Shown here one piece after another: positions 47,101 through 49,773 of a stretch of 64,000 bases of DNA (the stretch's first letter is position 1; each line of letters starts with the position of its first letter). The position numbers were made by a program, and so were the translations under genes. Where the stretch lies: the NCBI RefSeq assembly GCF_035946055.1, contig NZ_CP108364.1:1736001-1800000 (forward strand), given 5' to 3'. The notes below the pieces were generated by a model. The model did no database searches, was not told where the DNA came from, and saw only the letters and a program-made list of their open reading frames with translations. The stretch comes from Streptomyces sp. NBC_01341. Lineage in GTDB: Bacteria; Actinomycetota; Actinomycetes; Streptomycetales; Streptomycetaceae.

Positions 47101-48678
47101 CGGTGTCGCGCCGCGCAGGGCGGCCAGGTCGCGCAGCGCCTGCTCACGGACGTCGGCCGGGCCTTGGTGGACCTGCTGCCACAGCGCGTTCTCCGCGGCG
47201 TTCGCGGGCAGTGAGCCCGGCGTGTACGCCGGCGGGTCCACGGTCGTGTACGGCGGCGGGCTCCCCGCGGCGTACGGCGGCGGCCGGTCGCCCGGGACGC
47301 TCTGCGGCTGGCCGGTCGACACGGCCGGCGGGGGCGATGTGAGTACGGAGCCTGCGCCACCGGTGGTGTCCGTGTCCGAAGGGCCGCCCGCCCGGTCGGC
47401 ACCGCCCGGGCGGGGGGCATCCTCGGAGTCACGCGTGCCGGAGTCACCGCCGGAGACGGTGGGGGGCTGGGTGCGCAGCTTGTCGATGACGTGGCGCAGT
47501 TCGGCGCCGCTGTTCAGGGCGGTGTCGGTGAGCGTGCCCTCGACCTGGCTGCTGATGCCCGCACCGACGAAGGTGGACCAGCTGGTGGACCAGTCACCGT
47601 CGAAGGCGCCCTTGATCAGGATCTCCGCCAGCGCCTCGCCCGAACCGGCGGCGATGAAGTCGGCCGTCCCCTTGATGCCGTAGTGCCCGGCCACCGCTCC
47701 GGGCCGGTCGGCGTTGTTGCGTAGGATCTGGTTGTTCCGCCAGAGGTTGAGGTTGTTCCGGAAGGAGAGCGGATCGTTCCGGAAGGTCACCGGCGGATTG
47801 TTCGAGGGGCCGGGGCCGTTCGAGTTCGGACCGGGGCGGTCACGGTCGGGGTTCGGGGAGGGGCCGGGATTCGGCTTGGGTCCCGGGCCGGTGTTCTTGA
47901 GATCGATGGTCGGGGGGTTCTTCAGGTTCGGGTTGTTCTTGAAGTCGAGATCGGGGCCGTTCTTGAGGAAGTTGTTGTCGAAGCTCTTGACGATGTTCTT
48001 CGCGAAACTGTCGAAGATGCTCGTGAAGAAACCGGCCGCGGCACCGAAGGCGGCGGACTTCAGGATGTCGTTCCAGTCGAAGCCGTCGGGCCGTCGGCCG
48101 TCCGGCGCGAAGTTCATCATCGCCAGCCGCACGGCGAACGTCGTGAACGCCTCGGCGAACGCCTCGGTCAGCGAGGGCGCCAGGTGCAGCCGCTGGAGGA
48201 GGTGGCTGAGGGTGGTGAGGATGAAGAACCGGCTGCGCAGCTTGGCCATCATGATCTGGCTGGCCGACGCACCGCCGGTGAAGAAGGACATCGCGAGGTA
48301 GATGGCGATCTCGATGAGCAGCCGGATGATCTCGGCGATGACCTGCCACTTGGACTCCATGATGTCCATGGAGGTCTTGCGGCGGCCTTCCGCGATCTTG
48401 TCGAGCTGGTCGGAGAAGTCGCGCAGGTAGTTCTTGCCGCCGTCGTCGATGAGCATGCCCATGGCCCTGCCGTACGACTTGGCGAGGTCGTCGGGCATGG
48501 ACTCGCCGATGTCGTGGATCGACTTGTCGATCAGCGAGGACAGCCTGTCCAGCTTGCGGCCCAGGCCGGAGTAGGGCCGACGGCTCTCATAGGCGAGGTC
48601 CTCGTCGGCGTCCATGAGCCTCTCCCCGGTGAGGATGAAGATCATCGCGTTGACCTCGGGCGAGACCTGGATGCTCAT
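23143..48678 (-). CDS. giant (8,511-residue) T7SS-linked multidomain protein with CpnT-like N-terminus and repeated protease-like modules
   Basis: One uninterrupted 25.5-kb frame from ATG 48678, among the largest bacterial genes. N-terminus (1-230) is helical with two hydrophobic stretches (113-135, 205-222), like the CpnT/WXG-type start of large T7SS substrates; there is no Sec signal. Then follow Asn/Pro- and Ala/Pro-rich linkers (235-1100); a caspase-clan-like domain (H1188, C1235); an OTU-like cysteine protease domain (C1558, H1750); a long beta-rich region (about 1850-3650) that I cannot assign; two degenerate OTU copies (about 3700-3912, 3980-4130); a duplicated module of about 900 residues (4246-5143 and 5663-6599) flanking a HELAH zincin motif (5520-5524); a helical domain (6690-7030); an Asp-rich segment (7347-7413); and a second caspase-clan-like domain (H7938, C7985). 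It resembles actinobacterial proteins annotated with a 'lonely Cys' domain. Probably a secreted or surface T7SS effector; the target is unknown. Confidence 0.9.
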   Translation of the reverse strand: MSIQVSPEVNAMIFILTGERLMDADEDLAYESRRPYSGLGRKLDRLSSLIDKSIHDIGESMPDDLAKSYGRAMGMLIDDGGKNYLRDFSDQLDKIAEGRRKTSMDIMESKWQVIAEIIRLLIEIAIYLAMSFFTGGASASQIMMAKLRSRFFILTTLSHLLQRLHLAPSLTEAFAEAFTTFAVRLAMMNFAPDGRRPDGFDWNDILKSAAFGAAAGFFTSIFDSFAKNIVKSFDNNFLKNGPDLDFKNNPNLKNPPTIDLKNTGPGPKPNPGPSPNPDRDRPGPNSNGPGPSNNPPVTFRNDPLSFRNNLNLWRNNQILRNNADRPGAVAGHYGIKGTADFIAAGSGEALAEILIKGAFDGDWSTSWSTFVGAGISSQVEGTLTDTALNSGAELRHVIDKLRTQPPTVSGGDSGTRDSEDAPRPGGADRAGGPSDTDTTGGAGSVLTSPPPAVSTGQPQSVPGDRPPPYAAGSPPPYTTVDPPAYTPGSLPANAAENALWQQVHQGPADVREQALRDLAALRGATPPGGTEIGVRDGLHSGLSQLPEVRVVPSGSGPAAQVDADEVRRALDGFGTQVTVDTPIAVGDPSATGTGGPGSGSAALGADTGPTAGQSTPTAPVQGAGAPVATGVSANPAATGTGGGARPGGVPQTGAGPASSATPPQGARTAHGADPADGAAPADGAAPADGVQPTDGESAQSAPSPETAPAQESAGPAGTDPTPDGGGLPDPAGGTGPAPDAGAAAAPAPDAPGVPASGTPGAPDTAVVAAPQKVGTVSSFTGTGDAKAVGGASAVGGASDVGGAADPKAVPPIAGDPGATQAPPLTIVVSAVPPPGEGAPEAAELLDGAGTDRAVVLGPAVAQDGGGRPVRAAAELTREGPGAPVRVRPLAAPAPAPTADGATDTAFPGADVLLPLADAIGPVSRPATQSIGTTGGGPVDSSSPAGPPAALQEKATPPRSNGTGPAATVFAPDKIATLSRAGAETATDPHLESGGGDSDGTGTATGGQASGSGTGQGAGTGGNSPPPAESFPAAPPQTPPVPPRARIVVRPEQSGADGGGTSGSPEIAGEPAVITLDGHTVPLTQVRRLVPDGAARPTPGRAVRMLTISQSPAEDGTARDTGRRALLGQDTFRGVRTVSAPASSAARPGTESVAGTEAPPSVRRTVFTGPPAPLPGADSEQGADYFVGHGTSRTVTLGTDDAARPSVKVSGVQLGVALTAWAQEGDQDRPLVLFSCETGRQPEIAGLPVAQHVANRTGRPVYAPTTEVGTARDRDGDVRAVLTEGADGPGRWRLFTPEPSGTDLDRVARDAGLHAGPDPADVFTRARTLQQIRTLRDALGPDAEQQPENRDLLAGLAYVDGLRWLTADSASRYGDGRMTPDLLRRMVTDWHAARGATAGAPAAGPGADPAGEPTPEQYSAFLRAAAGLREGAEPDTTLDDLLSAPPPALSPAAQVSQEDARGLDVAPSARIAWSLSSAPLPLSELGLGPEDTAELTRRLHAPSSATAGPAQQVTPAPGPPESIAEDTTLLSRTTHGAADAVHADGLALRRLNTPGGGDCLFRSLLDSARGRDVPPAWAARSIAGLRRVLRDRITGSELGDVVAVAIPDPVFAVVDDLRMRALAGVRDSAERTRITRLWNRIAQDVVTGGDPAEWQRILGESDYPHLARVAPTPADAGRLGARGLVASAAELPALWASPFADLLPEALAHTLDLDLRLVQPDPQSPGNTFVNTLNPGGRSGTLHLGYNGTDHFDALVPASAPLPPAQDPDTTGDPVTTPEPDDSPVFGEWLRSMGGITDLDGTDDDAPDRGDRVPLETQLERHRPARLMTGQDARPPGPAPRTVTFDDGSRIPATLIDPDADPGDGTPGSRTDGAGRNRPAGLFTGLGKTTLRSPEQVAEEILGGLPPKLRAQFDEADLLRLLTEQPGAFTAPRGARFVGREKSGVGHELTVEAIPYHRWERFSDVDGGTVRLDTMRRGQAGTGGGRSVGFGRRIAGGLSMGPPLNWLLKLGFSLGWTRRTDYTQGTQAYNQSEWRAHEGSHLHLDDVHYRVRVDRVTEAPAATGSPAPTGNSGTRTSRPARGWQRSRVHTAEFAMRDGLSWRLPDDLTVPYKGPRRAPRTLTFPDGAEPRMTDTTGLHLTDPPEDLALAISGARPGSSAHRTLVSYVRPGRLLALFGRFAGPVTGPELTRGSGQHPLGHLIVERSVPHRATLVAESVKAELRDLTQTTYQNERGHVRDTRLGFQVTSGPNYTLAGAETDVRLQGGPLIRADIATGRGHYLGADAARKTTGRVRNHPVALYRVERTLMVRKPGEPRSAARPVRVVTLDWISTQDARRLAGWDSRTPGRTGPHPDAEPPVPWYLTREDPVHLSGQVRAEGFRPGRPQPQEQPHGQTQPPPRQPAPQDPMQAFGDAVVDTLHRSYPSLFVPPLMLRHPRLAKFWYGDGRMRTALHNDRQVREALNRPSLAQSLDDLTTTGVPVTLTEDGKVRRGHHTLILRARLTDRRFESTMSERSLRNAVIGTEVSGQGQQASITLSGGVELGISPRDHDKVPDAGLPRQAGSVAVGARHARTDQKATRNTVAVTHDHLMFQTGADLYSYQVELGATFEGHRRPRGWARLASVGLLGAGVFVSKVEERPLFTRGNETVGRVELAVPAAHGSERHAPVDPPATGPAPAPVATPAPRQLSSTEADQLLDGTRPLPRSDAADRQLTTKLLSAPHVVLSAEGGPERQRLMQDTADRASGASWHVSAPGAPVRTALRRAMANLGVAGQLGQYLGPFGSRITGLNGAGPFRTHYLKAAIRGELSNYRVRSDPKPASLETTVGNEHRVNGSASTVSRTTLGLQGAETPLQQAPGGPAVVGSYSTALQYAWGKGRGVSQTVTRGRNTTLAFAGRMYLVVADTVETVAVRDRWTAVMGAVGTGAGARVSSAAGRLSGRLGNSLAPRRAAAALQRIRDAVMFHLPMQDVIEAGLAPDGLGTATPRNLGGGYRVPPFLRGRRFPTHPSGRLDGARAAQQLMGQLEAIGVSSHDREQVLQRLSPDFLAAHLHELTTDGMALPVRYRTWSSPFQLPVGGSPGQVRFKLTPVTTTVDRLRTGYELEDYRTTARDDAASASQDRGADVTLSGGQRAADSGILVANPSLQGTAAKQRASTRTATAGTTAMPNIATTQAHAEIITSYTLTVTMTDVAGDALAPSAVGVPVGSLNEILPASLLTPDGDGADGALTERDVPEPQRAVAMLTADQARPEGIAAWRTSSAGDANGSADPDILPFDDRIGSGILAVDIRGAANVQDALTLATARAHGLGDGDLGERHTGTVLESRVRMAHLTPLTGLGTAPAQAQQEATTQGGLTAGFREALGADGASLPTQSSAHLLGQFHTADSRLYAKMHRRGARLLAVENKPRMEAMQRAKTSDALEAGITDNVEGAAGTAPLAGTSNAGMTNPGATFPVGGTNDGTTLKGTADTTLGTHVKVVTDRSMLFALPVSWLSVAEVDHRITDSRPFLALGKAKRGPRATEAETTALVWLREDIARDYGLLDDSSFTEEVLAAWDGQAKAAGDLAAAEKGYYDARARARETWLDLSAEEQAALGADDSHRPAEPPPALDRSPAVAAWQTARDEVRGWEQRTAAAAADHHRLHLAASRLTAHHQGSASVPVKDAPQEYTAPAWRSEAPEPYRIAGGTGAAPRTLTSPDGATVREVHDVPHDGASFFHSLLAAAQHRGRLAHLLGTELAERFAAGPGDPAATAEAVGAARDRLAWALGEDGNEDLLDALALDALDTFTQAELDSAGIRLTAAQQAEFDAFGRLPQTLWPTPAQRVALATAALARPFANEPRQDGADGEPAPPERRAGDHGGADLLPALAARVMGTPLTVVTGEGREQLFLPHGTDPAAVDAATDPVLFTTGGFFHAALPQGSPAPVAAPLPAPAATTSGTDSTRPVSGQPPAHRSHTTPPWMPPPDSTGPRHRLDRDGVLTGPDGATYTQGTPAGRGNGFFGALSTALRLAAELPGTERREANRLRTRADQSPAQLMRLNGLPGGPGERDSLFAPPPMNIRPGAPRPSADARAGHLRRYLATAPWGPGADRAVAEWAASATGTTVTLIEENGATHTYPGPAGAHSPHIRLRRRGGDFVPVAPRTPAPDPGTRDTPKTPGTSGTPKAPLTPEAKEGPKTEQKAPEGRAASPGGTVRPGPDTAGLPAGTDPPGLPGEEEAYELSTLSGADALAQFRFTDDTSGSDSEDESGETAHELWLGLLFGTAARDDYPPEMLVGTALSLRELARRHPQQNGAGDTPHGLAARVLNLGPDAEVGERHLLVLGSLALSASPAQLADEGALAAYLRSHDAALGRGTRLASRQGTGRNWTGTGDAVPALDSYAVEGEDGLLSTWPALWSDPYVVLAQADGDSVRLNTPRGVLTLDDPGEFARLVARDPARPAGADVVLAFPHDDIESLAQHVADLTGAKVWYSEHAPRPSTDWRTGTDHIMLGPVPAGVGRTWNSVRPDRHADSDDSDDGDDSDDGDVADIVGMYGNGSGADARRAEPLTTTDYGVIDTRGTGVLFRRPGGLRGNWQTPRALAGREDAPELAMSVQDHHETLVTERPALRISSDRTLAVENGAYGQQIFATAEAVARASAKLSRAGAAVRLRADRDLSVILPTADGGSRQLFLVTPVFLTGSGRSTEEICRDFADMLAGASRTSHMVFRTPAGGPVVTAPVNASDGAEVTGTHHLAEALGGVADGDDDPDLADPEWAASLVRQDDRPTGGDGGPLPGRSYGSALSLAQQTDPRRDALSDAASRIGVNEHAWADIGEGYVVQSVAAPGEHGQPSLEHNYAKPQTESGGAHFGYHFLTVVLASEDGSHQISLENHARASVRNHRHRRAVQANLRNHDLGELRDMASRLRQEVERLEEEGGAEHLVELRGHLDLTLALVRAKQAQTDARAAAAGSPERAAAERTLEGATRAAALRIGQLEAVIPGKHQWYMRMYSRRPGESAHDTNAELLGDGPSAEANPLTAVVLRGQQALPVSVSFGKGVQQTPDGAKHSVRHLAKVVARAALWNAANGLPLPDVRVSSRRAGRFTGRDLARVRAEAVAASFRQELADALAALQEGTPQPHIGADRFTVEPVPVSGRGASTGDTADGTVDITVEDHRGGPRQVATRGPRVGSQQGGLPGGSRDDGLDPVAEQWPIGHPITVMRPRYGGVDVESVVSATDVPGAVVPETGDPADTDAGTSDKGKAPALTAPHDEPAAPGRRPDQWFTYTRSAESRSEPFRYDVADTGHVRLPDGEEIPPTGWTRFGHDFVHGATGAILRGDSGWIGRVANMDTLAPVMADLDQDSAPHRIVADSSALYLVPEGDGDSALRIPLRETTGSTAPGDASPAAPVDPSSATPPVESAPSAGEPSAPRARLDDRPRFVVRSAFDVRRFTHGGETVTDLTVRIAFGDGDGDGRHDTDAVMARVLQGVREFYNEPGHELPNGDRLHVTVERVPSDGKPHLTVDLVGRDQRMNQRAWWADADPVEFAHELAHQLFLRDEARDAGNPRRLDAPGSLLGAFRETAPYGLAQSGLRPRHLQLWAAVAGDIEPYTPPEGTSWADARKNATPERREPVWVDPVSLPAASPQTGPDGSVPPPLPPGEALPALTEASDESESDTESDDEAEPPGWADPEWLDLLFGPLRGSVPRDRLRETSEAVYDLVRAEAGPRPTQQALRDGLIRVTRQVLHMGSRARPAAADVQLLGSLALDASSDDLDTTDDLALYFIERQIETGRGALDEPTLLRDGTGSPVGRDYTGPGRAAPETASYAVRGRGRVVPRPAPWRNPYVVVAKAAGRAVEIAMPGRTFRVDSAYELAMLISYDPRRPRGADIVLALPQEYAATVASLVAGTTGRRVWRPEAPAVLDTHPATGTRHLILEPADGDSGAGWASTDPAADGGLPGARDLSSGSDADSVSGPDDTDDRAGSDGSSSDGDAEFDRLADQAVLERQIEARRPRPLTTRDYGVIDRRGTGVLFTPPLPRSVGEVRAGQGSGPDTLPLVLPRQDHARVLMADRPPLHISEDRTLATLAADDGATGRSPQAFATRTAIERSSARLAAAGAGVRLKADESVGVLLPKKDGSYGEPLFRVEPEFLTPSGGSEHAFTRDFARMVAGSATEPLSHIAFRGPGGAVTTAPVNGMHGREVTGTHHLAGALVDVARGTRAATDVTPRWAAGRTALDNRFTGGVVGAPTPGKQYGSALSYEPQDNPLRPRLAAAARRIGVNEYAWAGVGEGYLIQSISTTNDGGAQLFTHNHAKPGDPVGPHAPYHFAQVVLAGEDGTHQITLENETHSRSGITADVLDAVIDENLDRYGEDELTALATEAEELLDAARRDGADEAETARLEGFAKAARSLADVHQAQQLPWYFDEDRPEHALALREVDEARSRARELIRAAAPVIENKDLWFFRAYSKRPGESAHEINAALLSGDSPAVANPLTTVVLHGHTPRGHQQTIRFAEKEHGVPAEADDAIDGLAMTLARAGLWNRAHGLPMPSITVTGHGNRSQASGRARADAVAGALGARLAQVLNTFQSGASGPRVGVRDFGLTKSAKRVRSATDPDRGRVVTIEIDDHRLVPSAPSGSGTPAGGHSPSVEAAATRPATAEPVTSEPGPTSEPSEDRPKSSGTTPGRPRSRPPGRSPQPSPERRNSDAPPWVLARIRYAEESVAFDRRLGEYLAENEAVTAEFRKMASAAWAATRQRHPRALATFGDTSKFKAGVVGTSREALQRVVRSGNLRELVAFLYEGISNDLVPEMLGGAEEQHPEIAAERPSRRQREAYAEFMRRAMEIQASDDLTAAEKEAAVRELQASVVTRARPDAARPPLSEAERRFAVDDAGLTWIPATSVYDIAMSAAFQGSSEDSGGLVATGTAGSTYRFMLHAARMREQWGLDLDLGLIRAGMMAISLTVGHHTVHEVMRGAQLALDDVPGHDPSLDYTDNWGRYWDIYPLDEQELRENVARDGLFPDEHAQALLNELRAPSGTGAGASEAGAGARVLPHRPARARPDRPLPQMPAAPGTPATGTDSATADLAAAWEAHSRALAALGDTTAAAGVEERDTGDGTTAAWAGADEARRRLEDAEARLRVLGVTPGALDEARGSGPEAEGAAPVVPRDAAHRRWIAGQVTEADLPPAPPTPGAGETVGTTDLDAAGVTLTHGLRTEMVLRGDGRLPAGALTPLDLVRVRMSGTGPWTGVLDTVAARASRRLWSQAYAAFADAAPGGADESDLVRAWAAAVLLVLPAEPHPVLADSRYAGDGFRSSVRRVAGHLLDAGTGNGPVPESAVELADTLRSGLGLRPRWTVPAVDTTVDGAPVVQSGTGAAMPDLDMPDLDLSYLDGLDVDDTGSGDFGFDFDFDMTGPGLPDPDTADFDTADFDMTGLDMTALDTGDGQPVFVAPVAASSAGPLAALPRLSLVEFGQGRTQPSYEARESVEKLAFRVAHAGLRNRRARVPLPKIGIAGYGADARGTGTAQDRERAARERGDQRARAARELFVHLLDQALGTLQQNLPGSQRPLSVLDFAIASRGRTRVPGPSRGRTRVPGRSVTVGSSGQVDRTDLGRQATIAVTVPGHAAAVEALDALRGQDRELRAGAFDVDAVARRVLHLEPFVPVDPETRRDFYAMTGRALAAGRASGLAALTAFSLEEQGVLAADRTHYVSVAGSRVPGLNWTGTDTAELDTMFVDNLAPDRAGGFSPTPGPDFAPWPWDVTPYAVLADGRHDRVTARLPDGTTRDLDADTFAELVAADLAGQSLPAGAPIVLAVPYAGDRYLELPRKLAERTGRTVWVHSGLARRHPDPAASITLAVVRQDGLPHGSWVPVRPGLAPDADGGAPDWHREVLTQPIVSALTGQQIGRSLHEPGELAGSREDDFSRLDRMTLFVHYNPATGTYSAKLPLEDPGPKDKAYHLAGHGLPGSLMMPLADGGSRTAGRREAGEWLRRRKSLSSLPRDHWIDMVVCYSSAPRDATTQDLSQAGHSFPVPFAADPLADDAISLGQHLANVTGRKVRLSYALQGAFRYQDDPVRVLFTDARGRRWWWETSRPEPDEAELDRLALTAGFEGEPSARSRAEMLRLVRALRLVFGPDVEDADDFATLIRGAGAIDNMWHADPDLGATGPFSPDLLRRVIAAHPEAATGVDRQATRRVLAAAAQEWQSGSAPTVSRFVDLPVLHSAARWLQDTAAVDEAAPPAPKHSTPGGADRARMFWARVRAEETLLAAGPDADALTTKVLHLDPAVAVDDTLRGEAPALLTRGFAAGRDMADPDVAAAYDLEARGAFDAAVPPTTMGTAMGGGRDWKDGSAFLPELGKFRAPGGLVDAPWAGQDAFGKDKPVPHMVRASVDLEDSDHLDVTFGGASYRVPAAEFAELLAADIELRRKDLSTPVLLVLDGLGGPASVVADLIAQRLGRSVWWSPFPVELTGTDDAGTSVPTLADSLATLTSPTAADWREARPVDPAGPQEGPRPVEPPLPAPGSDSGTPSKRGHDD
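24499..24906 (-). other. caspase-clan-like His/Cys domain 2 of the giant protein
   Basis: Residues about 7925-8060. AYHLAGHGLPGSLMMPLADG with His7938 and HWIDMVVCYSSAP with Cys7985, again 47 residues apart, then LGQHLANVTGRKVRLSYALQ, parallel to domain 1 (VAQHVANRTGRPVYAPT). Near the C-terminus, where an effector or self-processing protease might sit. Confidence 0.6.
26440..26640 (-). repeat. Asp-rich low-complexity segment of the giant protein
   Basis: Residues 7347-7413: repeated DLDMPDLDLSYLDGLDVDD, GDFGFDFDFDMTGPGLPDPD, TADFDTADFDMTGLDMTALD units. Dense Asp could bind calcium or act as a flexible acidic linker. Confidence 0.7.
27589..28611 (-). other. unassigned helical domain with HHTVHEVMRGAQ motif in the giant protein
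   Basis: Residues about 6690-7030, compact and non-repetitive, with FGDTSKFKAGVVGTSREALQ, RTAYAEF-type helices, GSTYRFMLHAARMREQWGLD, SLTVGHHTVHEVMRGAQLAL and WDIYPLDEQELRENVARDGL. Clustered His residues could bind metal. I do not recognise the family; it looks like an independent functional domain rather than linker. Confidence 0.5.
28882..31692 (-). repeat. internal duplication, copy B (residues about 5663-6599)
   Basis: Matches copy A with LTTRDYGVIDRRGTGVLF, EVTGTHHLAGAL, GKQYGSALSYEPQ, RIGVNEYAWAGVGEGYLIQS, THQITLENETHS, YSKRPGESAHEINAALL and VTIEIDDHR. The copies are diverged at protein level (roughly half identical over conserved stretches by eye), so the duplication is old. Confidence 0.85.
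31879..32391 (-). other. zincin-like metalloprotease motif region of the giant protein
   Basis: Residues about 5430-5600. DPVEFAHELAHQLFLRDEA contains HExxH (H5520, E5521, H5524) in a hydrophobic helix context, followed by acidic residues D5530/E5531. The preceding beta-rich stretch RFVVRSAFDVRRFTHGGE and LHVTVERVPSD fits a small metalloprotease N-lobe. The third zinc ligand is not certain. Confidence 0.5.
33250..35943 (-). repeat. internal duplication, copy A (residues about 4246-5143)
   Basis: This 900-residue block is clearly homologous to copy B at 28882-31692. Shared landmarks in the same order include LTTTDYGVIDTRGTGVLF, EVTGHHHLAEAL-type (exactly EVTGTHHLAEAL), GRSYGSALSLAQQ, RIGVNEHAWADIGEGYVVQS, SHQISLENHARASV, YSRRPGESAHDTNAELL and VDITVEDHR. 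Confidence 0.85.
36289..36741 (-). other. degenerate OTU-like copy 3
   Basis: Residues about 3980-4130. GTPAGRGNGFFGALSTAL aligns with the Cys region of copy 1 with Asn in place of Cys, and the end HIRLRRRGGDFVPVAP has Asp where His is expected. Both catalytic positions are lost. Confidence 0.5.
36943..37581 (-). other. degenerate OTU-like copy 2
   Basis: Residues about 3700-3912. DVPHDGASFFHSLLAAAQ aligns with TPGGGDCLFRSLL of the intact copy, with Asp-Cys replaced by Ala-Ser; the C-terminal His is kept in TTGGFFHAALPQ. The nucleophile position is Ser, so it is inactive or altered. Confidence 0.55.
43414..44046 (-). other. OTU-like cysteine protease domain (intact) of the giant protein
   Basis: Residues about 1545-1755: LNTPGGGDCLFRSLLDSARG with Cys1558 and its preceding Asp1557, and GYNGTDHFDALVPA with His1750. 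Length (about 200 residues) and the terminal His placement fit the OTU superfamily, whose eukaryotic members remove ubiquitin. Activity here is inferred. Confidence 0.75.
44689..45156 (-). other. caspase-clan-like His/Cys domain 1 of the giant protein
   Basis: Residues about 1175-1330. The pattern YFVGHGTSRTVTLG with His1188 and, 47 residues later, PLVLFSCETG with Cys1235, followed by VAQHVANRTGRPVYAPTTEV, has the H-G ... hydrophobic strand-C layout of clan CD cysteine peptidases. An identical 47-residue spacing occurs in the second copy at 24499-24906. Confidence 0.6.
47989..48678 (-). other. N-terminal CpnT-like helical domain of the giant protein
   Basis: Residues 1-230, mostly helical and amphipathic (GRKLDRLSSLIDKSIHDIGE, WQVIAEIIRLLIEIAIYLAM, FGAAAGFFTSIFDSFAKNIV). 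Comparable N-termini direct large actinobacterial toxins such as CpnT-like proteins to the T7SS. It is the only part that looks like a T7SS targeting module, and it is followed directly by a repetitive Asn/Pro-rich linker. Confidence 0.65.
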
Positions 48679-48762
48679 CGGGGACCGTCCTGGGGTCCGC
48701 AGGGGCAGGACGGATCGGCCGCTCCCGGCGTGGTGGTGCGGGAGCGGCCGGCGGTGCGGGGA

Positions 48763-49134
48763 TCAGCGGCGGCCATGCCCGCCCGGGCCGCTGTCGAGTC
48801 CGTCGGTGTTGATGCGGTTGGTGCCCTTCTCGACTTCCTCGATGTTGTGGTCGCGGGTGTCCTTCATCATCCGCACCTGGCTGACCGTGGCGTCCGTGAT
48901 GCCCACGAGCGCCTCGCGGATGGACATCATGGTCTCCTTGGTGGTCTGCCGTTCCTTCTGCTCCTGAGGCTTGGCCTTCTCGGCGAACTCACCCTCCGTG
49001 CCCGGCCAGTTCACCGTGGGTGCCAGCTCGTCCAGGAACTCCTCGGTCATGCTCCTGGTCAGCGTGCCGATCTCCTCCAGCTGCCTCGCCAGGGCCTCGA
49101 TGCGCTGCGGGTCCACGTAGTAGCGCTGTCCCAC
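48763..49134 (-). CDS. WXG100-like small helical T7SS protein
   Basis: 123 residues from GTG 49134, preceded by GGAGGGG 7 nt upstream and starting only 2 nt after the YbaB-like stop. Two helical segments surround VNWPGTEGEFAEKA, a W-P-G motif of the WXG type, at about residue 42. It ends in a flexible Gly-rich tail (DGLDSGPGGHGRR). It lies 84 bp upstream of the giant gene in the same direction, so it is probably its secretion partner or co-substrate. Slightly longer than classical WXG100 proteins. Confidence 0.75.
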   Translation of the reverse strand: MGQRYYVDPQRIEALARQLEEIGTLTRSMTEEFLDELAPTVNWPGTEGEFAEKAKPQEQKERQTTKETMMSIREALVGITDATVSQVRMMKDTRDHNIEEVEKGTNRINTDGLDSGPGGHGRR

Positions 49135-49136
49135 GG

Positions 49137-49592
49137 TCAGTCCCCTCCTTCTTCGCCGAGTGCGTCCCGCCAGGCCGGGGCGGCGCGGCCGCCGCGTGCG
49201 GGATCCTCGTCGTCCCCGCGCAGCACCTCCGGCCCGAAGATCCGCTCCCAGTCCAGCTCGAAGCCCTTGAGCTCCGGCACGTTGCTGCTGGGCTCGGAGA
49301 AGGGCGCCATCGCCTTCATGACGTGCCTGTTCATCTTCAGGCGTGCGGCGCTCGCCGCTTCCAGGACGCTGGCGGCCAGCTCCTGCGGGGACATGTCGCG
49401 GTACTTGTACTCCAGGAAGTCGATCCCGGTCAGCTCGCCCTGCGGACCCGCGGTGGCACGGACCGCACGGTCGGAGGAGAGCGCGGCGAACGACGCCGTC
49501 CGCAGCTCCCGCTCGGTGCGCGCCACCGCCTCCTGGGCTTCCTGGAGTTCGGCCATGGCCTTCTCCAGACGCTTCTCCAGAGGTTCCGTCAC
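49137..49592 (-). CDS. YbaB/EbfC-like nucleoid-associated protein of the T7SS locus
   Basis: 151 residues from GTG 49592. N-terminal coiled-coil helix (PLEKRLEKAMAELQEAQEAV) followed by the YbaB-type core VRATAGPQGELTGIDFLEYK and MSPQELAASVLEAASAARLK, then a C-terminal extension of about 60 residues (FELDWERIFGPEVLRGDDED) specific to T7SS-linked versions. YbaB proteins bind DNA or act as dimeric adaptors; genes for them are often found beside WXG genes in actinobacteria, with unknown role. Confidence 0.78.
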   Translation of the reverse strand: MTEPLEKRLEKAMAELQEAQEAVARTERELRTASFAALSSDRAVRATAGPQGELTGIDFLEYKYRDMSPQELAASVLEAASAARLKMNRHVMKAMAPFSEPSSNVPELKGFELDWERIFGPEVLRGDDEDPARGGRAAPAWRDALGEEGGD

Positions 49593-49773
49593 GCCCGCTC
49601 CGCCCTTCTCCGTCGTTGTCCCCGTGCACCCGGACGTCCGGCGGGCGCGCCTGTAACTGATCCCGACTCGGACAACTGCCGTACTGATCTTGCCTGGTGC
49701 GGGGCACGCTGTGGAAGCCGGGGCGGGGCGGGAAACGTCTTCACTCCCCGGAGGCCCATGACCTGACGCCTCA

